From NCBI RefSeq assembly GCF_031769195.1, contig NZ_JAVHNP010000007.1:1-64000 (forward strand): a DNA stretch of 64,000 nucleotides. The letters run 5' to 3'. This document shows, in pieces, positions 18,675 to 25,732 of this stretch. This stretch comes from Vreelandella sp031769195. Its GTDB lineage: Bacteria; Pseudomonadota; Gammaproteobacteria; Pseudomonadales; Halomonadaceae. Below the pieces are notes generated by a model. It saw nothing but the letters and a program-made list of their open reading frames with translations. It was not told where the DNA came from and searched no databases. How positions within the stretch are numbered: the stretch's first letter is position 1; each line of letters opens with the position of its first letter. Position numbers and translations under genes: made by a program.

Positions 18675-18940
18675 CCTTAACGTTCTCCACCAAGCTCTGT
18701 TGCATCGTTTATCGTTGCATCGTTCATCGCCTACGGCGACGGGGTGGCGCGATTGTATCAAAATACGCGCCCTTAAATTCATCGCCACGGCACAATTTGA
18801 TGGCGACCCTCTACATCAACCGTGTTTTTGTTATTTAGCACTCGATTAACTACTGCATTGCCCAAGCAGGCACCAAGCGTATCAGGCCTGCCCAGCACTG
18901 TTAAAAGAAGCACTTAAAAAGCGCTCACTATCAGCGGCCA
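18675..18940 (-). promoter_or_regulatory. Upstream region of ugd with extended -10 promoter candidate
   Basis: On the minus strand TGATACAAT (18752-18760) is an extended -10 element (TGn plus TACAAT). I see no good -35. The predicted leader of about 70 nt holds two near-identical direct repeats (GATGAACGATGCAAC and GATAAACGATGCAAC). Next to the stop of the upstream gene, a weak 4-bp hairpin followed by CTTTTT near 18920-18940 might terminate that gene. Nothing else is recognised in this 266-bp gap. Confidence 0.4.
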
Positions 18941-20167
18941 CTAATTTAAGTAAAACACTTCCCACGCTTTACATTGCCGCTTAAAACTAACTTCACCATT
19001 TCTTTCCGCCGAAAGATAGCGGCCACCGCCGCTCAGTGCAATCGCAAGGCCTCTTCCATTACGCTTAAAAGAGAGCGCCTTGCAGCCATAAGAGTCATTG
19101 GTTGAAAACGTATTACGATTATCTAAAAAAAGCTGCTTTCCAGTTTCACTTAACATCAGCACCTGCTGCTCTTTGTCAAAGCAGATCAGCTCATCATCGG
19201 CATCTAAGATCACCTTATCAGGATCACAATGATGAATTTGCTCACTGCTGTGAGAATAGAGCAGAACACTCTTATGGTGAGTCACAAGACATGAAGCAGA
19301 AAAGCCATCGCCCAGAAAGTTCAGATGAGGCAATGTTTCGAGCGCCAGCGGTACAGAATCGCGCAAAAAGCAAAACCGGGAGGCCACTTCATCGTGACTG
19401 GAGGGAGTATCCAAACGAGATTTCTTCAATTTTTTTTCAAAGCGCTTGGCAAATACATCGCTACCTGGATGCACCGTTCGCACATACATCGGCGCTAAAG
19501 GGTTCACAATGAGCGGGTGTTTTTCATCTACCTTGGTATGATTACCTAGGCTGTAAACAGACAAAATGCTAGGCGGTTGGGCTGGGCGGTAAACCTGTAT
19601 CAACGACAACCCCATGGCTATTTTAGGGCTGTGCCGCTCTATAAATGTTGAATACGCCCCATGTTCGTAGATACCCTCGTAACCACGTGCAAATGAAATA
19701 GCATGCCCAGCAAACTGGGGCTCAATGTACTTATACAGCTCGGTTTCAAAGTCATCGGCTAACGCGTCATCGTCATCCAGACGCACCGTTGCGTAGCATA
19801 CCTCCTCACCAAAGGTATTTAATTTTTCCAGCAAGTGCTGCTGCATTTTATAGATCACTCCCCCCTGGCTTGAAAGAGGAACAACATCCAGGTTGGGGCA
19901 TTTCTGCTGGGCTAGCAGCAACCGCTGCATATTTTTTTCGGGAAGCGCCTCTGATGTAAACACCAGCACCGTGGTCTTATCAGCAGACATTTTCTGTAAA
20001 GACGGCAGCGTGACATTAAAAAAGAGCTCCTCATGCAACGACATACGCGCATCTGAGAAAAGCTCTTGTTTATATTTTTCAAATTCGTTATCGCGCCCAA
20101 TAACCCAGGCGGTATTATTCTCAGACAACACGCTATAACGAATCATTACAAATGCATGCTTTTTCAT
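18941..20167 (-). CDS. Putative rhamnosyltransferase with C-terminal trefoil-like tail
   Basis: The N-terminal 280 residues resemble the putative rhamnosyl transferase family (FVMIRYSVL start, TVRLDDDDALADDF as the DXD motif). This agrees with the rfbBDAC genes at 41-45 kb, but donor specificity is inferred. The last 90 residues (LICFDKEQQVLMLSETGK, then GRGLAIALSGGGRYLSAE) look like a short beta-trefoil or fascin-like segment, possibly a carbohydrate-binding tail. The start ATG at 20167 has GGAGAG 6-11 bp upstream; the frame extends 12 codons further but would start over that site. It is flanked by gaps of about 265 bp on both sides, so it is probably a single-gene unit. Confidence 0.7.
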   Translation of the reverse strand: MKKHAFVMIRYSVLSENNTAWVIGRDNEFEKYKQELFSDARMSLHEELFFNVTLPSLQKMSADKTTVLVFTSEALPEKNMQRLLLAQQKCPNLDVVPLSSQGGVIYKMQQHLLEKLNTFGEEVCYATVRLDDDDALADDFETELYKYIEPQFAGHAISFARGYEGIYEHGAYSTFIERHSPKIAMGLSLIQVYRPAQPPSILSVYSLGNHTKVDEKHPLIVNPLAPMYVRTVHPGSDVFAKRFEKKLKKSRLDTPSSHDEVASRFCFLRDSVPLALETLPHLNFLGDGFSASCLVTHHKSVLLYSHSSEQIHHCDPDKVILDADDELICFDKEQQVLMLSETGKQLFLDNRNTFSTNDSYGCKALSFKRNGRGLAIALSGGGRYLSAERNGEVSFKRQCKAWEVFYLN

Positions 20168-20203
20168 TGGTTCTCTCCTTGTCAACGTGCCTACTGAGTA
20201 CAT

Positions 20204-20467
20204 CTAGGGCACGCCACTCTGGAAAAACCATTTAAAGCACGATGATGGAGGGTAATGACAAACCATTCATACAGCACCACGCCAACCGTCTTTAAACAGC
20301 TTAGACAGAGTGGCGTGGGTTTCTTTTTTATTAAACCGGCTTTTTTTAAAACAACTATATTGTTTAAGCAACTATTAGCCGGTTAATTATAATTTTTACC
20401 TAGACTTAAGTTGTAGCACACCTTGGGGGAGCCGCTCAACCCACAGCACAGAAAATATCTAGCAAAC
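20204..20467 (-). promoter_or_regulatory. Leader region with promoter candidate and competing hairpins
   Basis: A perfect -10 TATAAT lies at 20386-20391 on the minus strand, with a poor -35. An AACCGGCT/AGCCGGTT inverted repeat (20334-20341/20377-20384) encloses a second AT-rich stem. Closer to the gene, CACGCCACTCTG (20210-20221) pairs perfectly over 12 bp with 20306-20317, while CCACGCCA (20277-20284) can pair with part of the same arm (20311-20318). The two hairpins are mutually exclusive. The inner one is followed by a T run on the plus strand only, so it would be a terminator for antisense, not sense, transcription. Confidence 0.4.
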
Positions 20468-21298
20468 CTATGACTGAGGTACATCAGGCGGGTGAGCAAC
20501 GACGCTTATATCGTCAAATAACGCGCAATCCGTTTTGTAGCTACCATCGCTACGGCGTGGGGCCCATTCAGGGCTACTACCGCCATGGAACGTACTGAAT
20601 AAGAGTCGCTGTATGTGACTGGCATCACTTTCACGGTCGCGAAAACGCAACCCAGCATGCTCGATCAAACGCTGGTCATCTACCCAAACCGTCACACTTC
20701 CATTACTAGCAGAGGCTGGCGTATTTAGAACCACCTGCATACGCACTTGATAGTAACGCCCTGGCTCAAATACAAAACCTTCAGCGCGCTGAGTGTCGCC
20801 ATAGCGGCCTGCCATATCTTGATGATAAATATACGTTTGCAAGCCACCATCACCACGGAACATCAAACGCGCGCTCCACCCTTCCGGTGTAATGGTGTTG
20901 CCCCCCGCCACTGGGTTAGCTGGCCCCAGCCCGTGAAGCTTACCGCCACGAGCAAAATCAAAACCATCACAGAACTGCACCCAAAACGAAAGCGAGGATT
21001 GTGTGGCCGGTTCAATACGCGGCGACACCACCACACGACGGCTGCCTCGCTCGTATCCTTCGTAATCAACCTGTAAGGCAGTACTTCCTTCTAAACCTAC
21101 ACCCGGCACTAGATGAGTCAAGGAGTGATCCACTATTGCCTGCCCCACGGGAGATAATGTACTGCTCTCGAAGCGCTCAATAGCGCCTTCATAGCTGGGT
21201 GTAAAATTTAGCAGCAACCAGAATGATATGGCTAGGAAAGTCAACACCCCAGTACTTTTTCTCATCATTATGCAAAGTTTACCATGACTGCTATCCAT
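20468..21298 (-). CDS. Membrane-anchored PL14-like polysaccharide lyase
   Basis: 276 residues. One hydrophobic segment near residues 17-32 (GVLTFLAISFWLLLNF) acts as a signal anchor or uncleaved signal. The rest matches the beta-jelly-roll type of PL14-like lyases: SLSFWVQFCDGFDFARGG, GKLHGLGP, GWSARLMFRGDG and a C-terminal NGSVTVWVDDQ strand. Known PL14 enzymes cleave uronic-acid polymers such as alginate or glucuronan by beta-elimination, so a periplasmic editing or release role for a glucuronate polymer made via Ugd is plausible. The ATG is directly adjacent to the stop of the SGNH gene; ATGs at 21265-21268 are possible alternatives. G+C is clearly higher than in the three upstream genes. 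Confidence 0.7.
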   Translation of the reverse strand: MDSSHGKLCIMMRKSTGVLTFLAISFWLLLNFTPSYEGAIERFESSTLSPVGQAIVDHSLTHLVPGVGLEGSTALQVDYEGYERGSRRVVVSPRIEPATQSSLSFWVQFCDGFDFARGGKLHGLGPANPVAGGNTITPEGWSARLMFRGDGGLQTYIYHQDMAGRYGDTQRAEGFVFEPGRYYQVRMQVVLNTPASASNGSVTVWVDDQRLIEHAGLRFRDRESDASHIQRLLFSTFHGGSSPEWAPRRSDGSYKTDCALFDDISVVAHPPDVPQS

Positions 21299-22342
21299 CT
21301 ACAGCTTGCACACACTCATAATATGACTAACTAAAACACATCCACCTTTATTAGAATCTGAAGGAACCATCCCATATGTTTTTTGCATAATAGAGCCATC
21401 CCATGCCTCAGACTCTTTATTTAAGGGTGTCAGTTTTAACTTCTGCGGCCTAAACTCCTCGCCCTTATCGATCAACTTATAGAGAGGTATTTGTTTAATA
21501 ATAAATGGTAACTTAGAGCTTTCTTGCAAACGTCTCAAAGTGTTAACTATCTTCTTTTTCCCCTCGATTTCTAAAAGCAAAGAACTACTACCTTTAGTTG
21601 AAACGAAAGATACAGCTACCGGCACCCCAGGAACTTCCATCTCAACTGTACTTCCAACCTCAATCTTAGATGAATAAGTTTTGAATCTATTATTTTCAAA
21701 ACAAAAAACATCACCAGAGACAGATGAAAGCTTAAAATCATATTTCGGGTTTAAAGATTTTTTATTTTTTGAATCAAACATACCCATTTGAGAGAACAGC
21801 AAATACTCTGACACAATGTATCGTGCAATATAGCTTGTAACATTAGGCGACAGGTAATGACTGTCATCAGAATAGAAATCTGCAAGCTTGCCTAAAATTT
21901 TAGCTTTTGATTTAATTCTAGCATTAACATCAATGACTAAACAGCCAGCGCGTTTGGAAACCTCTGCCATCGCTTTATGCATACCGAACTGACTTTTCCA
22001 AAACTTCTCAGGCTCTCTACCTAATAAAACAACAACAATATGAGCTAACGGATACTTGGCTCTCACAGACTGTATTAAGTATTCAAAAGAGATTTCCCAA
22101 AGAAATTTATCATTTCCATAAGCAGGCAAGTCGTTAATGCCATACTCAATAAAAACAAGGTCAATATCTTTTTTTCCAAAAAGAGAAAAATTCTCAATTC
22201 CAAATAAACTCCCAGTGGCACCTACTGAAATATTAAAAACATTATTTATCTTACAACCACTGGCAGCCAAAGCATCAGGCACTTGGGTCGATATACCATT
22301 TTTAATAACGAAATTACTGCCACCCAAAAAAAGCACATTCAT
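21299..22342 (-). CDS. SGNH/GDSL-family hydrolase
   Basis: 347 residues, AT-rich. The four SGNH blocks are visible: FLGGSN (nucleophile block near residues 6-11), a glycine in VGATGS, YGINDL (Asn block) and DDSHYLS (Asp-x-x-His block). This family includes esterases, acetyl hydrolases and O-acyltransferases acting on glycans. There is no signal peptide, so a cytoplasmic site is likely. The gene lies 6 bp after the Ddl-like gene and abuts the lyase gene, which ties it to the ligase module. Acyl-ester removal or transfer on the polymer or its peptide is inference. The C-terminal 120 residues after the SGNH core are not recognised. Confidence 0.7.
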   Translation of the reverse strand: MNVLFLGGSNFVIKNGISTQVPDALAASGCKINNVFNISVGATGSLFGIENFSLFGKKDIDLVFIEYGINDLPAYGNDKFLWEISFEYLIQSVRAKYPLAHIVVVLLGREPEKFWKSQFGMHKAMAEVSKRAGCLVIDVNARIKSKAKILGKLADFYSDDSHYLSPNVTSYIARYIVSEYLLFSQMGMFDSKNKKSLNPKYDFKLSSVSGDVFCFENNRFKTYSSKIEVGSTVEMEVPGVPVAVSFVSTKGSSSLLLEIEGKKKIVNTLRRLQESSKLPFIIKQIPLYKLIDKGEEFRPQKLKLTPLNKESEAWDGSIMQKTYGMVPSDSNKGGCVLVSHIMSVCKL

Positions 22343-22348
22343 GTTAAA

Positions 22349-23269
22349 TCACGCCTTAAAATCAAGTGCTGAATTTGCAATTTTTAACACCAGTTCATCA
22401 AAATCAATACCTATATATTTTGCAGCCTGAGGAACCAAACTACGCTCTGTCATTCCAGGGCAAGTATTGACTTCAATAAGCCAAGGCTTCTTATCTGCAT
22501 CGACCATGATATCAACACGGCCCCAACCTGAACAGTCAATAGAAGAATAGCCTTCCCATGCTAATTTCTTAATTATCGACTCTTGCTCTTCATTCAAACC
22601 AGAAGGGACTTTATAAACCGTCTCTAGCGACTTATACTTTGCATCAAAATCGTAGAACTCATTATTAGTTTCCATCCCTATTACTGGAAAAACATTCTCA
22701 CCAACAATAGCGACTGTAAATTCTTGACCCTGAACAAATTCCTCAACCATGATTTGCTTATCAAACTTATCCGCCAATTCAAATGCAGCTTTTAATTGTT
22801 CCGGATCATAAACCTTGCTAATACCTATGCTCGACCCCTCGTGCAAGGGCTTAACCATTAGAGGAAAAGATAGCTCTTTTACAGCGCGATTGAGATCTTC
22901 ATAGCTAGTCACAAGTTTAGAGCTTGGTGTCGCCAAACCTAATGAATTCCATATTTGCTTTGTTTTATATTTATTCATTGCTATTGCAGAGGACATTACA
23001 TCGCTTCCTGTGTATGGCTTCTTTAGCCACTCCAGAACTCCTTGAATGCAACCATCTTCCCCACCACGACCATGCAACGCTATAAATGCAATGTCAAAAT
23101 CACTACTTATTATATCCTGAATTGCATTTTCTTTTAGATCGATGCCAAACGCGTTCACACCAGACCTCAAAAGCGCAGCTAAAATTGCATTTCCACTTTT
23201 TAAAGAAACCTCACGCTCAGATGAAACACCACCCATCAAAACAGCAACTTTACTTTTAAAAATATCCAT
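22349..23269 (-). CDS. D-alanine--D-alanine ligase homologue in a polysaccharide locus
   Basis: ATP-grasp ligase of 306 residues, the size of DdlB. The N-terminal MGGVSSEREVSLKSG, the HGRGGEDG loop, PYTGSDVMSSAIAMNK, VKPLHEGSSIG and the C-terminal EVNTCPGMT (usually EVNTLPGMT) are all in place, so it should be active and make D-Ala-D-Ala or a similar dipeptide. The housekeeping ddl normally lies in the division cluster; this copy sits among polysaccharide genes, is visibly AT-rich and directly follows a MurF-like gene. The ATG at 23269 (AGGTG 8 bp upstream) is preferred over the adjacent GTG. It could supply a dipeptide to the MurF-like ligase for attachment to a glycan; D-Ala-D-Lac-like chemistry cannot be excluded. 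Confidence 0.85.
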   Translation of the reverse strand: MDIFKSKVAVLMGGVSSEREVSLKSGNAILAALLRSGVNAFGIDLKENAIQDIISSDFDIAFIALHGRGGEDGCIQGVLEWLKKPYTGSDVMSSAIAMNKYKTKQIWNSLGLATPSSKLVTSYEDLNRAVKELSFPLMVKPLHEGSSIGISKVYDPEQLKAAFELADKFDKQIMVEEFVQGQEFTVAIVGENVFPVIGMETNNEFYDFDAKYKSLETVYKVPSGLNEEQESIIKKLAWEGYSSIDCSGWGRVDIMVDADKKPWLIEVNTCPGMTERSLVPQAAKYIGIDFDELVLKIANSALDFKA

Positions 23270-23283
23270 CACAAAAACACCTT

Positions 23284-24699
23284 TTAACCTTTTTTAACGA
23301 AATCAATAGAAGAACATTTCTTTAGTTTAGTGACAAAATTATGCAAACCTGTCGCATGAGAGCCCTTGACCAACATAAGGTCATTTGACGAAGATCGCTC
23401 CACAATGAAGTCAACAGCTTGATCGCAATCTGCTAAATTAAAAACTTCAAAACTTTCATCTTCACAAATAGACATTGATTTTGAGATTTCACCCACAGTC
23501 ACCAAAATATCAAAATTATTATTTTTGATCACTTTAGCAACTTTCACATGTTCAGACTCAGCCTCATCTGACAGCTCCAACATATCTCCGAAAACAAATA
23601 TTTTTTTATTGTAATTTTTTATATGTGACACTGCTTCAATGGCTCCTAATACAGCTGTCGGCGACGAGTTAAAAGAGTCGTCTACTACCGCAAACTCTCT
23701 CCCATCCGCAAGCTTAACTTCAAACCTTTCAAGCCTTCTACCAACACCTTTAAAAGAACTTAAAACCAAAGGAAGCTTATTCATATCCACTCCCAAAACA
23801 TGGCAAGCAGCGAATACAAAGAGCGTATTTAGCGCATCATGACTGGCAATAGAGTTCAGTTTAATCTTATATTGATGACCATAACATACTACACAGTACT
23901 CAAGCGAAGCATCATGCTTAACCAAATCTTTGAAATAAATATCGTCTTGTTCACCACCCACCACTATGTATTTCACTTTCTTCAATTTAAGCAAGTCTAA
24001 CGCTTCAGGATATTCATCTATAATTTTTCTACTAATTATACCAACACCATCAGCTCTCAAATTATCTAGCAATGAGAACTTTTCATGAAGAAGTTCATTT
24101 TTCGACTCATAGTTTTGCAGATGCGCCTCTCCAACTGAGGTAATAATAGCCACATCTGGATTTACTAATTTATTTCTCTGAAGTATGCTCCCCGGAGCAG
24201 CACTGGCAACCTCCAAAACAACATATTCTGTTTTTTTGGATATTCTTCCCAAGGCTTCAACTATACCATTACCTCCATTTCTATTACCTTTATTAGTAAT
24301 AGAAGGGCCGTAATTTTTTAGAGCATGCCCAAGCATTTCTTTTACTGTTGATTTCCCTACGCTGCCTGTAACAGAAAAAAACTTAGCGCTAGAAGATTTT
24401 CTGATGTAAGAAATTATCTTTTTAAAAGGCTGCTCCGTTTTTGTAAAATAAACACCATCCAAACCAGAGACATTAGAAGCAGTGATTTTATTGCATATCA
24501 CAGTCGCGCCTTTAGCAGCAGCGTCCTCTACACAACTAACATCCTTACCTGAATAGATAAAGAGAGTGCTTTCTTCTACGAAGAACGGATCAGAAACAAC
24601 TTTTAAAAATTTTTTATCATAATTTTTTTCGAAAGAATCATCTAAATCGACAAGACCAGCAACTACTGCCCCACTGAGAAACACATTATTAGCTTCCAT
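23284..24699 (-). CDS. MurF-like Mur ligase
   Basis: Three-domain Mur ligase of about 471 residues. The P-loop FSVTGSVGKSTVKEML is near residues 112-127 (GKST where most MurF proteins have GKTT). NKGNRNGGNGIVEAL, the metal-site EVASAAPGSI and TSVGEAHLQNY resemble MurF, and the C-terminal domain has the DDSFNSSPTA and FGDMLEL motifs. MurF joins D-Ala-D-Ala to UDP-MurNAc-tripeptide. This copy is AT-rich, is followed 14 bp later by a Ddl homologue, and its N-terminal substrate domain is divergent, so the acceptor may not be the muropeptide. I use ATG 24699; a GTG at 24711 is in frame and neither has a clear ribosome-binding site. Confidence 0.82.
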   Translation of the reverse strand: MEANNVFLSGAVVAGLVDLDDSFEKNYDKKFLKVVSDPFFVEESTLFIYSGKDVSCVEDAAAKGATVICNKITASNVSGLDGVYFTKTEQPFKKIISYIRKSSSAKFFSVTGSVGKSTVKEMLGHALKNYGPSITNKGNRNGGNGIVEALGRISKKTEYVVLEVASAAPGSILQRNKLVNPDVAIITSVGEAHLQNYESKNELLHEKFSLLDNLRADGVGIISRKIIDEYPEALDLLKLKKVKYIVVGGEQDDIYFKDLVKHDASLEYCVVCYGHQYKIKLNSIASHDALNTLFVFAACHVLGVDMNKLPLVLSSFKGVGRRLERFEVKLADGREFAVVDDSFNSSPTAVLGAIEAVSHIKNYNKKIFVFGDMLELSDEAESEHVKVAKVIKNNNFDILVTVGEISKSMSICEDESFEVFNLADCDQAVDFIVERSSSNDLMLVKGSHATGLHNFVTKLKKCSSIDFVKKG

Positions 24700-24715
24700 A
24701 GTATTCAGCACTCTT

Positions 24716-25732
24716 TCAACTCGCCATTAAACTTTTAAGCACTTTACCTTCTGCACTTAAGTAACACTCACCCAAGTACCGATCAAACTCTTTATTAAAA
24801 GAGGAAAACTGGCCAGGGCGGGGGGTAAACTCACCAAAGGAAAAAGCGTTTTTACTTTTGATAAAGTCGATACGCATAAACGGCGTGGGGATCGCTTGGC
24901 TGACTCGCTTAGCAATTTCCAACTGCTCATTGGTGAATCCACTACCGACAAAACTTCTGCCTTCATAGCGCCCTGTTTCTGCCAAGCGGCCATCGGGTAG
25001 CCATTCGCAGTAACGGGTTTCATTGGCGCGTTCCACTTCTAACACAAACCCCACTTCGCCAAAAAAGCAGTAGAACTTGAGGTCTACCGGGGGCAGTGGC
25101 TTTCCACCTTCAAAATCACCAATAAACTCCTCCAGCAACCAGGAATCTTTTTTGATGGTGCCCTGCTCTACCATGCCGCTTGCCTTAGCCATGGCATCGC
25201 TGACGGTGGGCAGTGTTTCACCAGTGCGTACTTCAAACGCACCACCTTGTTCATCAAAAATAAAGACGCCGTGGCTGGATGAGCCATTTTCAGGCTTGAG
25301 CACCGTGGCCGATTTAGGCTCAATGCTGGCAAGCGGCTGGTTGAAGGCAAACGTTTCGGGCCGCTTTACTCCTAGCTCATCAATAAACTGGTAAGCGTAG
25401 CGTTTGTTGTTCAGCTTCCATTCGGGTTGAAAATTAAACAACTGCCGACGCCGTGTGGCCTGCACCAACAGCTGTTGAAAAGAGGCCACATTGGTGAGGG
25501 GCACCTTATGCTGACTCAGCAAGCGGGTAAATTTTTCCGTTAATTCATCGGCACTTAACAGTGCCGATACTTGCTCCAGTACAGCCTGCCGCTCATCAGC
25601 AGGTAATTTCTGGGTAGCGGCCACCACCTGATTGGCAATGGCGCGTTTTTGTGCCTTTTCTCGCTGTACCTTTTCTTCTGCTTGGGTAAGCGCTTCTAAC
25701 AAAGCGCTCACATCCTGCTGGCGTTTACTCAC
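24716..25732 (-). CDS. ATP-grasp ligase, TupA-like
   Basis: About 338 residues. After a 60-residue helical N-terminus come ATP-grasp features: FNFQPEWKLNNKRYAYQFI, the lysine/glycine-rich TVLKPENGSSSHGV, LLEEFIGDFEGG, and a C-terminal metal block FMRIDFIKSKNAFSFGEFTPRPG. This pattern resembles TupA-like ATP-grasp proteins. TupA of alkaliphilic Bacillus is associated with teichuronopeptide, a glucuronic-acid/glutamate polymer, so an amide-forming role on a uronic polymer is possible here. Starting at GTG 25732 (GGGGAG just upstream) gives a GTGA overlap with the glycosyltransferase stop; a TTG at 25744 is also in frame. G+C is normal for the region, unlike the next three genes. Confidence 0.7.
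   Translation of the reverse strand: MSKRQQDVSALLEALTQAEEKVQREKAQKRAIANQVVAATQKLPADERQAVLEQVSALLSADELTEKFTRLLSQHKVPLTNVASFQQLLVQATRRRQLFNFQPEWKLNNKRYAYQFIDELGVKRPETFAFNQPLASIEPKSATVLKPENGSSSHGVFIFDEQGGAFEVRTGETLPTVSDAMAKASGMVEQGTIKKDSWLLEEFIGDFEGGKPLPPVDLKFYCFFGEVGFVLEVERANETRYCEWLPDGRLAETGRYEGRSFVGSGFTNEQLEIAKRVSQAIPTPFMRIDFIKSKNAFSFGEFTPRPGQFSSFNKEFDRYLGECYLSAEGKVLKSLMAS

Noticed and set aside
20571..20582. Second ops-like GGCGGTAG on the minus strand
   Set aside because: It lies within the PL14-like coding sequence, has no T-rich part and is not in a leader; likely chance.
22349..24699. Housekeeping murF and ddl of the division cluster
   Set aside because: No other division-cluster genes are nearby, the composition is foreign, and the MurF N-terminal domain is divergent; kept as homologues without gene symbols.
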